Assembly: GCA_036394575.1 (NCBI GenBank)
Contig: DASWEY010000066.1
Span: forward strand, 56,208 to 120,207
Direction of reading: 5' to 3'
Length of the DNA stretch: 64,000 nt
From: UKL13-2 sp036394575
GTDB lineage: Bacteria; Pseudomonadota; Gammaproteobacteria; Burkholderiales; Usitatibacteraceae
Shown: in pieces, positions 1-8,530 of the stretch
Layout: every line of letters starts with the position of its first letter
Numbering within the stretch: position 1 is the first letter of the stretch
Notes under the pieces: generated by a model
The model's database searches: none
What the model was told of the DNA's origin: nothing
Seen by the model: the letters and a program-made list of their open reading frames with translations, nothing else
Made by a program: the position numbers and the translations under genes

Positions 1-579
1 AGTGAACAGTCGCTCGGGGCCATCCAGTTGCACGACCTGGAAGCGTCCATTCACCACCATCGTCGGCACGCTATTGATCTTGTAGTCGGCGACCATGGCG
101 CGGGCGCGCTTGACCTTGTTGTCCACGCTGAAAGATTTCTGCACCTCTTCAAATTTGCGCGGATCGACGCCGTTTTTTTCCAGCCACTTATTGAGTACCG
201 CCGGATTGGCAAGCATCAGGAAATCGACATGAAAGGCATCGAAAATCTTGGTGTGGAGACGGTCAAGCTGGCCCATGGCTTCCAAGGTGTAGAACAGGGC
301 CGCGCCGTTGTTGAACCCATTGATGCCATCCATGGGGACGCGTTTCACTTTGACATCCGCCGGCTGGCGTTTGATCCAGGTTTCCAGGAAAGGGTCCAGA
401 TGATTGCAGTGAGGACAGGCGTAGGAAAAAAATTCCAGCACCTCGATTTTGCCGTCGTTTTCCACCGGCAGCGGCGGATTGAGCGGGACCACTTCGGTCG
501 GACGTTGCGCGAATGCCGACGACGCCAGCAGGGTCAGGGAGGCAAACATCAGCGACTTGAGCCATTTGTGCTTGAACAT
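1..579 (-). CDS. dsbA: Thiol:disulfide interchange protein DsbA (3' end outside window)
   Basis: Periplasmic thiol oxidase that introduces disulfides into secreted proteins and is normally reoxidised by DsbB. The start ATG at 579 gives a basic N-terminus (MFKHKWLK), a hydrophobic stretch and a signal-peptidase site after AFA near residue 24. The thioredoxin-like active site CPHC lies at about residues 55-58 within EFFSYACPHC, the DsbA-type dipeptide. A cis-proline stretch (NSVPTM) is visible near the window edge. About 193 residues are present and the C-terminal end is cut off by the window. The next gene upstream is a SPOR-domain protein and then argS, an arrangement I associate with Burkholderiales. 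Confidence is high because signal peptide and CPHC motif occur together. Confidence 0.93.
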   Translation of the reverse strand, partial: MFKHKWLKSLMFASLTLLASSAFAQRPTEVVPLNPPLPVENDGKIEVLEFFSYACPHCNHLDPFLETWIKRQPADVKVKRVPMDGINGFNNGAALFYTLEAMGQLDRLHTKIFDAFHVDFLMLANPAVLNKWLEKNGVDPRKFEEVQKSFSVDNKVKRARAMVADYKINSVPTMVVNGRFQVVQLDGPERLFT

Positions 580-647
580 GAATGTTCCTATTGATGACGT
601 TTCATCCGCGAAGGCGGAAAAACGGGTTTGGTGAACGGGATGGGGGA

Positions 648-1337
648 CTATTCCGGCCGCACCATGGCGGCATTGATGCCGTTCTGGGACAGCGTGGCCT
701 TGATTCTGTTCGCTTCTTCGAGACTTTTATAAGGTCCCAGGCGCACCCGGTATAACGTCCCCTTCTCCGGCAAGTTGACGCTCCTGACGTTCGCTTCCAG
801 GCCCGCGAAGGCAATTTTGGCTTTGAGGCTCTCGGCATCGCCCTCGTTCTGGAATGCGCCGGCCTGCAAAAAATAGGTTTCCTTGCCCGCCGGAACCGTT
901 GCCGCCGGTGCCTTGGCTGGTGCGGCATCGCGCTTCGTATCGGCCGCGTTGGGCACGCTGGAAAACTTGCTGGCGGCCGACTCCGCCGGTTTTTTGCCGG
1001 CGGACGGATCCTTTTCACCGGGAAGAATCTGGTAAAACTCGAAGCGCGGTTTCTCGCCATCCTTGCCGGTGGCGCCGGCGGTCGGCGGCGGACGCAAGGC
1101 ATCCGCTTTGGGCGCATCGGCCCGCGGCGCAATTGTTGGCAAAGCATCCACCGGACGGGTTTTTTCGACGAAAGGATTCGCGCTGCGATTCAGGAACAGT
1201 GCAATCCCCAGCGCGAGCAGGATACCCAGCAGCAGGCCGATGATGATGCCCATGAACAGGGGGTTCATCGGGCGCCTGCCGCGGCCGCCGGTGCCCGAAT
1301 CGGATTGCGCGGCAGCAGGCCTGTAGTGATGGCTCAT
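648..1337 (-). CDS. SPOR-domain inner-membrane protein (FtsN-like)
   Basis: Single-pass membrane protein of 229 residues. A cytoplasmic N-terminus of about 27 residues rich in Gly and Arg is followed by one transmembrane segment at roughly 28-49, a long Pro/Ala/Lys-rich linker, and a C-terminal SPOR domain at about 152-226 (starting TYFLQAGAFQ, with YRVRLGPYKSLEEA). SPOR domains bind peptidoglycan stripped of stem peptides at the division septum, and this layout is that of FtsN-type division proteins. The start at 1337 lies 2 bp downstream of the argS stop, so the two genes are probably co-transcribed. Whether it is the true FtsN or another SPOR protein cannot be decided from sequence. Confidence 0.85.
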   Translation of the reverse strand: MSHHYRPAAAQSDSGTGGRGRRPMNPLFMGIIIGLLLGILLALGIALFLNRSANPFVEKTRPVDALPTIAPRADAPKADALRPPPTAGATGKDGEKPRFEFYQILPGEKDPSAGKKPAESAASKFSSVPNAADTKRDAAPAKAPAATVPAGKETYFLQAGAFQNEGDAESLKAKIAFAGLEANVRSVNLPEKGTLYRVRLGPYKSLEEANRIKATLSQNGINAAMVRPE

Positions 1338-1339
1338 GT

Positions 1340-3004
1340 TTACATTTTCTCCGGGGCGGATACGCCCAGTGCGGCCAGGCCGTTCCTCAGTACCTGGCGC
1401 GTCGCCAGGATCAGGGACAGACGGGCCAGCTTCAGTTTTTCATCGTCGAGCAGGAAGCGTTCGGCATTGTAATAGCTGTGCAGGCTGGCGGCGAGTTCGG
1501 CCAGATAGGTGACGACGATATGCGGCGCAAGCTCGCGCGCGGCGTGGTTCAGGGTTTCCGGGAAATCGGCCAGTGTGCGCAGCAGCGCAGATTCGTACTT
1601 GCTGGTCAACGGGGCGAGATCCGCATCTTTGAGGACGTCTTCATCCCCGCCCCATTGCGCGAGCACCGAGCAGATACGGGCATGCGCATACTGTACGTAA
1701 TACACCGGATTTTCTTCCGAGCGGGAACGCGCCAGATCGATATCGAAAGTCAGTTGCGAATCGGATTTGCGCATCACGAAAAAATAGCGCGTGGCGTCGC
1801 GGCCGACCTCATCGATCAGATCGCGCAGCGTCAGATATCCGCCTGCGCGTTTGCCGATTTTCACTTCTTCGCCGCCACGCATCACCGTGATCATCTGGTG
1901 CAGCACATAGTCGGGATAGCCGGCCGGGATGCCGATTTCCATCGCCTGCAGGCCGGCGCGCACCCGCGCCAGCGAACCATGGTGGTCCGCGCCCAGCTCG
2001 ACGATGGCACGCGTGAAGCCGCGCTCCCATTTGCTGACGTGATAGGCGACGTCCGGAACGAAATAGGTGTAGCTCCCGTCCGATTTGCGCATGACGCGAT
2101 CCTTATCGTCGCCATAATCGGTACTGCGCAGCCACAGCGCCCCATCCTGTCGATAGGTCTTGCCGTTCTGTTCGAGGCGTTGCACCGTCCTGTCGACCAA
2201 GCCTTCGGTGTACAGCGAAGACTCGAGGTAATAATTATCGAAGAAGACGTCGAAGGCCTTGAGGTCGAGATCCTGTTCGTGCCGCAATGCCGCTACCGCA
2301 AAGCGGCGCACGACATCTTCGTTATCGCCTTTGGCATCCTGCGGGAATTCCTGCGCATAGCGGTTTGCGACCTCACGAATGTAATCACCGTGATACCCGT
2401 CCTCGGGAAACGGCGCATCGATGCCGGCCTTTTCGCGCAGGCGCGCCTGCACCGACAGCATCAGGTTGTTGATCTGCGCACCGGCGTCGTTGTAATAGAA
2501 CTCGCGCGACACCGCATAGCCCTGCGTTTCCAGCAGACGCGCCAGGGTATCGCCGATCGCCGCGGCGCGGCCATGGCCGACATGCAGGGGGCCGGTCGGA
2601 TTGGCGGAGACGAACTCGACCATCAGTTTCTTGCCGCCGCCCATATCGTTACGGCCGAATGAATTTCCGACAGCAAAAATGCCGGCCACCACACGGGTTT
2701 CCGCCGTTGCGGACAGGCGGATGTTGATAAAGCCGGGGCCGGCAATTTCCGGCGTCGTCGCCAGCAGATTGGAAGCCGGCAGCGCGGCGACAATGGCCTC
2801 GGCGATCTCGCGCGGTTTTTTGCCGAGTTTTTTGGCCAGTTGCAGCGCGGAATTCACAGCAAAGTGACCGTGCTCGGGATTCTTCGGGCGTTCGATCTCG
2901 ATGGTGAACGGATCGGCGGCCAGCGCCGGGAAAGCCTGCACCAGCGCTTGCTGGAACAACGTGGCAACCGCACTTTTATTGTCGATAAACGTGGACATGG
3001 TCAT
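1340..3004 (-). CDS. argS: Arginyl-tRNA synthetase
   Basis: Class I aminoacyl-tRNA synthetase that charges tRNA-Arg. The 554-residue protein begins with the Arg-specific N-terminal additional domain (IERPKNPEHGHFAVN around 38-52), has the HIGH-type signature HVGH at about 141-144 within NPTGPLHVGHGRAA, and the degenerate KMSKS region (EEVKIGKRAGG) typical of ArgS. A C-terminal anticodon-binding DALR domain is present (YVQYAHARICS onward). The start could also be the second ATG at 2998, since no strong ribosome binding site separates the two. It ends 2 bp before the SPOR gene. A tRNA-Arg(CCG) gene lies elsewhere in this window, at 13.6 kb, and is not linked to it. Confidence 0.96.
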   Translation of the reverse strand: MTMSTFIDNKSAVATLFQQALVQAFPALAADPFTIEIERPKNPEHGHFAVNSALQLAKKLGKKPREIAEAIVAALPASNLLATTPEIAGPGFINIRLSATAETRVVAGIFAVGNSFGRNDMGGGKKLMVEFVSANPTGPLHVGHGRAAAIGDTLARLLETQGYAVSREFYYNDAGAQINNLMLSVQARLREKAGIDAPFPEDGYHGDYIREVANRYAQEFPQDAKGDNEDVVRRFAVAALRHEQDLDLKAFDVFFDNYYLESSLYTEGLVDRTVQRLEQNGKTYRQDGALWLRSTDYGDDKDRVMRKSDGSYTYFVPDVAYHVSKWERGFTRAIVELGADHHGSLARVRAGLQAMEIGIPAGYPDYVLHQMITVMRGGEEVKIGKRAGGYLTLRDLIDEVGRDATRYFFVMRKSDSQLTFDIDLARSRSEENPVYYVQYAHARICSVLAQWGGDEDVLKDADLAPLTSKYESALLRTLADFPETLNHAARELAPHIVVTYLAELAASLHSYYNAERFLLDDEKLKLARLSLILATRQVLRNGLAALGVSAPEKM

Positions 3005-3074
3005 TTCAAAAAATTAGCCTCGCATTATAGCGGCAAGCGCTTTTCCAGCCTAATCGCCGGTGCAGTCGCCGCGT

Positions 3075-5330
3075 TCAGACATCCAGGGGATCGACATCGA
3101 TCGACCACTTCACGCTGCGGACCTCGACTGCCCGCACCGCCGGCAGCCACCGCGTCAGAAATTGCTGCAGCGCGCGGCGCGAATTCGCCTGCACCATCAG
3201 CTGGCGGCGCTCGAAACCGGCCTTGCGCGCCAGCGTGGGCGGCACCGGGTCCCAGACTTGCACCCCGGCATCCATCGCCTGCGCATGAGCCAGCCCGGCG
3301 GCGGTGTGCATGAAATCGGTCAGGGTCTGCGACTGGTGCGACTCGGCGCGCAACAGGGCCAGGAAAGTGAACGGCGGCAGATGTGCGTAACGACGTTCTG
3401 CCATGGCGATTTCGGCAAAGCGGCGATAGTCATGCTGGGCCACCGCCTGGTACAGGGGATGATTGGGAAAGCGCGTCTGGATCAGCACCCTCCCCGGCAG
3501 ATCGGCACGGCCGGCGCGGCCCGCCACCTGCATCAGCTGGGCGGCGAGGCGTTCGGCGGCGCGGAAATCCGCAGAGAACATGGCGCCGTCTGCATTCACC
3601 ACGCCAACCAGGGTCAGCCGCGGGAAATCATGCCCCTTGGACAGCATCTGCGTGCCGATCAGCACATCGAGTTCGCCGCTGGCCGCCGCAGCGAAAATTT
3701 TCTCGGCCGCGCCGCGGCGTCGTGTCGAGTCGCGGTCCACGCGTGCCATGCTCACCTGTGGCTGGGTCCGCCGCAACGCAGTCTGCAGCGCCGCCTCGAC
3801 CCGCTCGGTGCCGTGGCCGGCGGCGATCAGTTCGTGGCTGTCGCATTTTTCGCAGCTTGCCGGGACCTTCGCCTGAAACCCGCAGTGATGGCATTTCATG
3901 CGCTTGTCGCCGCGATGGAACACCAGGCGCGCGGTGCAGCGCTGGCATTCCGGCATCCAGCCGCACTGGGCGCAGGTCAGCGCCGGCGCATAGCCGCGGC
4001 GATTGATGAACACCAGGGCCTGCTCGCCGCGCGCCACCGTGGCATCGATGGCACGGATCAGGCTGGCGGTGAGGCCCTCGCTGGCGCGTTCGGCATTGAG
4101 GTCGATGAAATCCACGCACGGCAGCAGCGCATTGGGAGCGGCACGCTGCAGCAGCGGCAATTCGGTGAAACGCTCGCGGCCGGCGTTGTACAGGGTTTCC
4201 AGCGAGGGCGTCGCCGAGCCCAGCACCACCGGGCAATCCGCCTCGCGCGCGCGGAACACGGCAACATCGCGTGCCGAATAGCGAAACCCCTCCTGCTGCT
4301 TGAAGGAGGCGTCATGTTCCTCGTCGACGACGATAAGCCCGAGGCGCGGCAGCGGCGTAAATACGGCCAGACGGGTGCCGATGACGATGTCGGCACGGCC
4401 GGTCTGCGCATCGAGGTAGCCGCGCATGCGCATTGCGTCGGGCATGCCGCTGTGCAACTGCACGACAGCCGCATCCGGGAAGCGCGCTGCCACCGCACGC
4501 ACAAAGGCCGGCGACAGATTGATTTCCGGCACCAGGATCAGGGCCTGCCGACCCTGCGAAAGCGCGCGGTGAATCGCATGCAGATACACCTCGGTCTTGC
4601 CGCTGCCGGTAATGCCGGCCAGCAGGGTCGGCGCAAACCCCGCAGCGGCCGAAATTGCCGCCACTGCGGCCGCCTGCTCGACATTGAGCGCATTGGGGGC
4701 AACAAAGGCGCGAGGCGTCGGTGCGACCGTGGTTTCAAGCCCCTTCGCGGCCGCGGGCGCCCCTATCGCTACCCAGCCTTTTTTCAGCAATGCATTGAGT
4801 GCCGCTGCGCCACTGCTGTGGCGGGCTTTGAGCGTCGCCTCCAACTGCGGGCCCTGGCTTTGCAGGGTATGCAGAATGGCCTGTTGGACAACCGCGCGCG
4901 CAGACACGGTCTCGATCGCCTCAAGTCCGGCAGCGGTCAGCGCGACACTGCGATGGACCGGCAGCGCAATCGGTTTGGCGACACGCATGGCCGGCGGAAT
5001 GGCATTGGCAACGATTTGCCCCAGGGGGTAGTGGTAATAACTTTCGCAAAAACGGAACAGGGCGAGGTCCCTGGCCGAAAACGCCGGCAAGGCCTGCTGG
5101 ATATACAGCACCGGTTTCAGTTTTTCCGGGGGATGGGTCGAGCCTGCGGCCATCTCGACAATCAGGCCGACCATTTTTTTGGAGCCGAACGGCACCACTG
5201 CCAACCGCCCCACCGGATTCGCCCCCACCGCCGGCGAATTACCGGCGGACTCAGTCCCCGCAGGCGGCAGGAAATCGAACAAGACCGGCAGTGGCAGGTC
5301 CAGGGCGATGCGCAGAATCGGCTTGGTCAC
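3075..5330 (-). CDS. priA: Primosomal protein N' (replication restart helicase PriA)
   Basis: Superfamily 2 DNA helicase that recognises abandoned replication forks and loads the replisome away from the origin. The 751-residue protein shows Walker A GITGSGKT at about 239-246, the DEEH box at about 336-339 (LIVVDEEHD) and, around 450-500, the zinc-binding insertion with paired cysteines (CAQC, CQRC, CHHC, CEKC) characteristic of PriA. The start is a GTG at 5330 preceded by GCGGAAC. The gene stands alone in its orientation after a 325 bp gap that holds DnaA-like boxes. A half copy of the dispersed palindromic repeat lies about 30 bp upstream of the start. Confidence 0.97.
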   Translation of the reverse strand: MTKPILRIALDLPLPVLFDFLPPAGTESAGNSPAVGANPVGRLAVVPFGSKKMVGLIVEMAAGSTHPPEKLKPVLYIQQALPAFSARDLALFRFCESYYHYPLGQIVANAIPPAMRVAKPIALPVHRSVALTAAGLEAIETVSARAVVQQAILHTLQSQGPQLEATLKARHSSGAAALNALLKKGWVAIGAPAAAKGLETTVAPTPRAFVAPNALNVEQAAAVAAISAAAGFAPTLLAGITGSGKTEVYLHAIHRALSQGRQALILVPEINLSPAFVRAVAARFPDAAVVQLHSGMPDAMRMRGYLDAQTGRADIVIGTRLAVFTPLPRLGLIVVDEEHDASFKQQEGFRYSARDVAVFRAREADCPVVLGSATPSLETLYNAGRERFTELPLLQRAAPNALLPCVDFIDLNAERASEGLTASLIRAIDATVARGEQALVFINRRGYAPALTCAQCGWMPECQRCTARLVFHRGDKRMKCHHCGFQAKVPASCEKCDSHELIAAGHGTERVEAALQTALRRTQPQVSMARVDRDSTRRRGAAEKIFAAAASGELDVLIGTQMLSKGHDFPRLTLVGVVNADGAMFSADFRAAERLAAQLMQVAGRAGRADLPGRVLIQTRFPNHPLYQAVAQHDYRRFAEIAMAERRYAHLPPFTFLALLRAESHQSQTLTDFMHTAAGLAHAQAMDAGVQVWDPVPPTLARKAGFERRQLMVQANSRRALQQFLTRWLPAVRAVEVRSVKWSIDVDPLDV

Positions 5331-5358
5331 GTTCCGCTGGCCTTTTCAGCAGCCACTT

Positions 5359-5390
5359 GTCGGAACGCCAATACTGGCGCGGGTTTGCGC
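5359..5390. repeat. Half copy of the dispersed palindromic repeat
   Basis: The sequence GAACGCCAATACTGGCGCGG matches one outer arm of the window's palindromic repeat family: compare CGCCAGTACTGGCGCGG at 57409 and CCAGCATTGGCGCGG at 53470. The AAAAATG core and the opposite arm are absent, so this looks like a decayed or solo half-site. It lies in the priA leader, about 30 bp upstream of the GTG start. Confidence 0.5.
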
Positions 5391-5410
5391 AATTTCGGCG
5401 GCCGCCAAGC

Positions 5411-5595
5411 TGTGGATAACTTTGTGCATAGCTTACTTTTCGCGCCCTCTCGCCACTGAGTGCACTTGCCTTGCCTCAATAGTGTTGCATTGCAAAAAAT
5501 AAATTTTTAAAATTAATCAATAATTTACGACGCTGTGCAAAAGTCAATTCCAGCATTGAGGACCAAATTCGCGAGAGCATGCTTTCTGTGCATAA
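5411..5595. other. Cluster of DnaA-box-like sites with AT-rich block (origin-like)
   Basis: Within the 325 bp gene-free gap between priA and hemE there are two perfect DnaA boxes in the form TGTGNATAA (TGTGGATAA at 5411-5419 and TGTGCATAA at 5587-5595). There are also two 8-of-9 matches (TGTGCATAG at 5423-5431 and TGTGCAAAA at 5534-5542). All four have the same orientation. Between them, about 5485-5530 is made almost only of A and T, with an IHF-consensus match (AATCAATAATTTA, 5515-5527). This combination is typical of bacterial origins or DnaA-regulated promoters. dnaA, dnaN, rpmH and gidA are not in the window, so an origin role is only a hypothesis. Confidence 0.5.
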
Positions 5596-5655
5596 GCAAG
5601 CCCCTCTTTCGGCACTTTGCGTAAAAATTCCTTTGACACACTGCGCCGCGATTGC

Positions 5656-6717
5656 TCAACGAGCACTGGCGCGGTGGACGGCGTGAACAAGCGCTTCCAC
5701 ATGATCCGGATTGGTGAACTGGGAAATGCCGTGCCCCAGGTTGAAGACGTGGCCATCGGCGTTTTTGTCGTGGGCAAATTCGGCGAGAACGCGTTTTGCC
5801 TCGCTTTCAATCACCGCCGGCGGCGCAAACAGGGTGGCGGGATCGAGATTGCCTTGCAGCGCCACCTTGTGGCCGACACGCCGCTTGGCCTCGGCCAGAT
5901 TGATCGTCCAATCAAGGCCCAATGCGTCCGCGCCCATTTCCGCCATCGATTCCAGCCACAAGCCGCCGCCCTTGGTGAAAAAGATGCGCGGCACCACGCG
6001 TCCCTCTCGCGTGCGCGTGATGCCGGCCATCACGCGCTTCGCATAGGCCAGCGAAAACGCCTGATATGCTGCATGCGACAGCGCACCGCCCCAGGTATCG
6101 AAAACCATCACCGCCTGCGCGCCGGCATCGATTTGTGCGTTCAAATAGGCGATCACGCTCTGGGTGTTCTTCTCCAGGATCGAATGCAGCAAATCCGGGC
6201 GCTGGAACATCATCGTCTTGATCAGGCGGAAATCGTCCGAGCCGCCGCCTTCGATCATGTAGCAGGCGAGCGTGAACGGGCTGCCGGAAAAGCCGATCAG
6301 GGGCACACGACCGTCGAGCGCATCGCGAATCTGCGCCACGGCGTCGGTCACATAGCGGAGCTGGTTCATATCGGCGACGGCCAGGCGTTTCACCTCGTCT
6401 TCGCTGCGCAGGGGGCGCTCGAATTTCGGGCCCTCGCCCTCGGCGAAATAAAGGCCCAGGCCCATCGCGTCCGGAACGGTCAGGATATCCGAGAACAGGA
6501 TGGCCGCGTCGAGCGGGAAGCGGTCAAGCGGCTGCAGCGTCACCTCGGTGCAGTAATCCGGATTCTTGGCGAGGCCCAGGAAACTGCCGGCCTTCTTGCG
6601 CGTGGCGTTGTATTCGGGCAGGTAGCGTCCCGCCTGACGCATGATCCAGATCGGCGTATGGGAAGTGGGCTCACGCATCAGGGCGCGAAGGAAGGTATCG
6701 TTTTTCAGATCGGTCAT
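5656..6717 (-). CDS. hemE: Uroporphyrinogen decarboxylase
   Basis: Decarboxylates the four acetate side chains of uroporphyrinogen III to give coproporphyrinogen III in haem synthesis; cytosolic. The 353-residue length fits the family. The N-terminal signature PIWIMRQAGRYLPEY is at about 23-37, and the second signature region GFSGSPFTLACYMIEG is near 160-175. The start ATG at 6717 follows a CT/AC-rich stretch without a clear Shine-Dalgarno. It is monocistronic as far as can be seen: gltD ends 260 bp upstream and priA lies beyond a 325 bp gap. Confidence 0.97.
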   Translation of the reverse strand: MTDLKNDTFLRALMREPTSHTPIWIMRQAGRYLPEYNATRKKAGSFLGLAKNPDYCTEVTLQPLDRFPLDAAILFSDILTVPDAMGLGLYFAEGEGPKFERPLRSEDEVKRLAVADMNQLRYVTDAVAQIRDALDGRVPLIGFSGSPFTLACYMIEGGGSDDFRLIKTMMFQRPDLLHSILEKNTQSVIAYLNAQIDAGAQAVMVFDTWGGALSHAAYQAFSLAYAKRVMAGITRTREGRVVPRIFFTKGGGLWLESMAEMGADALGLDWTINLAEAKRRVGHKVALQGNLDPATLFAPPAVIESEAKRVLAEFAHDKNADGHVFNLGHGISQFTNPDHVEALVHAVHRASAR

Positions 6718-6828
6718 GAGGTGGGGGAGTAAGACGGCGCGGGTTGAGGCCGCCGCAGGATTATCGCATTGACACCCGGTCCGATTGCGGCAAGCGCATC
6801 GGCGAGTGGGGGCAGGCGAATGAAATAT

Positions 6829-6896
6829 GAAACTCCAGTATTGACGCGGCTTTCAAAGCATTTTTGCCCCGGAAGCCGCGTCAATACTGGAGTTTC
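6829..6896. repeat. Dispersed palindromic repeat, perfect 24-bp-arm copy
   Basis: The left arm at 6829-6852 (GAAACTCCAGTATTGACGCG then GCTT) and the right arm at 6873-6896 are perfect inverted complements over 24 bp. They flank a 20 bp loop containing GCATTTTTGCCCCGG. The arms and the ATTTTTGCC core match the other copies in this window. A run of seven T follows on the plus side. It lies between the gltD stop and the hemE start, so it could also fold in the gltBD transcript tail. Confidence 0.9.
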
Positions 6897-6976
6897 ATTT
6901 TTTTAAAAATGCGCGCCCGGGATCGCAGCGTCGACTGCCGCGACCGGCAATCCTTTCACCCTTCAGGCCTTCAGGA

Positions 6977-8416
6977 TCAGCGCGGCAACTCCGATGCGCC
7001 CATCAGGTACTCGTCCACCGCGCGCGCGCACTGGCGCCCTTCGCGAATCGCCCACACAATCAGCGACTGTCCGCGGCGCATATCGCCGGCGGCGAACACC
7101 CTGGGGTTGGTGGTCTGGTAGGCGCCCTTGCCTTCCGTGGGCGCCTTGACATTGCTGCGCGCATCTTTTTCCACACCCAGTGCGGCGAGCTGCTCGAGCA
7201 GGCCTTGTTGCAGCGGACCGGCAAAACCCATCGCCAGCAGGACCAGATCGGCCTTCATCTCGAATTCCGTGCCCGGCACTTCCTGCATCTTGCCGTCCTT
7301 CCATTCAACTTTCGCGGCCACCAGTTTCTCGACCTTGCCATTGTTGCCCACGAACTTCTTGGTGGCGACCGACCAGTCGCGTTCGCAGCCCTCTTCATGC
7401 GACGACGAGGTGCGCAGCTTGATCGGCCAGTACGGCCATACCAGCGCCTTGTCTTCCTGCTCCGGCGGCTGCGGCAGCAATTCGAATTGCGTGATCGAGG
7501 CGGCGCCATGGCGATTCGAGGTGCCCACGCAATCGCTGCCGGTATCGCCGCCGCCGATCACCACCACATGCTTGCCGCTCGCCATGATCTGCTTCGCCAC
7601 CTTGTCGCCGGCCATCACCTTGTTTTGTGCCGGCAGGAAATCCATCGCGAAGTGGATGCCGTCGAGCTCGCGCCCCGGCACCGGCAGATCGCGCGGCCAT
7701 TCGGCGCCGCCGGAAAGAATCACCGCATCGAAATCCTCCAGCAGCACGCCGGCCGGGGTATCGACGCCGATGTTCTGGTTGACGCGGAACTGCACACCCT
7801 CGGCTTCCATCTGCGCGATACGGCGGTCGATGTGCGATTTTTCCATCTTGAAATCGGGAATGCCGTAGCGCAGCAGACCGCCGATGCGATCGTTCTTTTC
7901 GAACACGATCGCATCGTGGCCGGCACGCGCCAGCTGCTGTGCGGCTGCCAAGCCCGCAGGCCCCGATCCAACCACGGCGACGCGCTTGCCCGTCTTGTGT
8001 TTTGGCGGCTGCGGCAGCACCCAACCCATTTCCCAGCCCTTGTCGATAATGGCGTGCTCGATCGACTTGATGCCGACGGGGTCGTCATTGATATTCAGCG
8101 TGCACGAAGCCTCGCAGGGCGCCGGACAGACGCGGCCGGTGAACTCTGGGAAGTTGTTGGTCGAATGCAGGGTATCCAGGGCTTCCCGCCAATTCTGGCG
8201 AAACACAAGATCGTTGAAATCCGGAATGATGTTGTTGACCGGGCAGCCCGATTGGCAAAACGGAATGCCGCAATCCATGCAGCGCGCGCCCTGGATCTTG
8301 GCCTCATCGTCGGTCAGATGCAGCACAAATTCCTTGAAATTCTTGACCCGCTCCGCACGCGGCAGCGACGCCTCGGACAGGCGCTGGTATTCGATGAATC
8401 CGGTAGGTTTTCCCAT
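6977..8416 (-). CDS. gltD: Glutamate synthase [NADPH] small (beta) subunit
   Basis: FAD-dependent NADPH oxidoreductase that passes electrons to the large subunit for reductive amination of 2-oxoglutarate. Length is 479 residues. The N-terminal part carries the cysteine motif for 4Fe-4S clusters (CMDCGIPFCQSGCPVNN, about 47-63). Two dinucleotide-binding glycine motifs follow (VVGSGPAGLAAA near 149-160 and VVIGGGDTGSD near 290). The C-terminal FAD motif FAAGDMRRGQSL is present. It lies 114 bp downstream of gltB in the same direction, the usual gltBD operon order. Confidence 0.97.
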   Translation of the reverse strand: MGKPTGFIEYQRLSEASLPRAERVKNFKEFVLHLTDDEAKIQGARCMDCGIPFCQSGCPVNNIIPDFNDLVFRQNWREALDTLHSTNNFPEFTGRVCPAPCEASCTLNINDDPVGIKSIEHAIIDKGWEMGWVLPQPPKHKTGKRVAVVGSGPAGLAAAQQLARAGHDAIVFEKNDRIGGLLRYGIPDFKMEKSHIDRRIAQMEAEGVQFRVNQNIGVDTPAGVLLEDFDAVILSGGAEWPRDLPVPGRELDGIHFAMDFLPAQNKVMAGDKVAKQIMASGKHVVVIGGGDTGSDCVGTSNRHGAASITQFELLPQPPEQEDKALVWPYWPIKLRTSSSHEEGCERDWSVATKKFVGNNGKVEKLVAAKVEWKDGKMQEVPGTEFEMKADLVLLAMGFAGPLQQGLLEQLAALGVEKDARSNVKAPTEGKGAYQTTNPRVFAAGDMRRGQSLIVWAIREGRQCARAVDEYLMGASELPR

Positions 8417-8530
8417 GGGTTTGCTTTTTCAGTGTTTCGGCCGACATCGTCTTGCTGCGGACGGTCCGACGTCTATCGTCAAAAAGGGTACGGGCACCGG
8501 GGACACCGGCACCCGCGAATACGAATTGTC

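Noticed and set aside
3060..5459. A 799-codon open frame on the plus strand
   Set aside because: It is antisense to priA, whose helicase and zinc motifs are on the minus strand. It has no family motif and reflects high GC content.
6829..6900. Reading the palindrome as an ordinary gltD terminator
   Set aside because: The T-run is on the wrong side for gltD, and the arms match copies elsewhere, so repeat membership explains it better.
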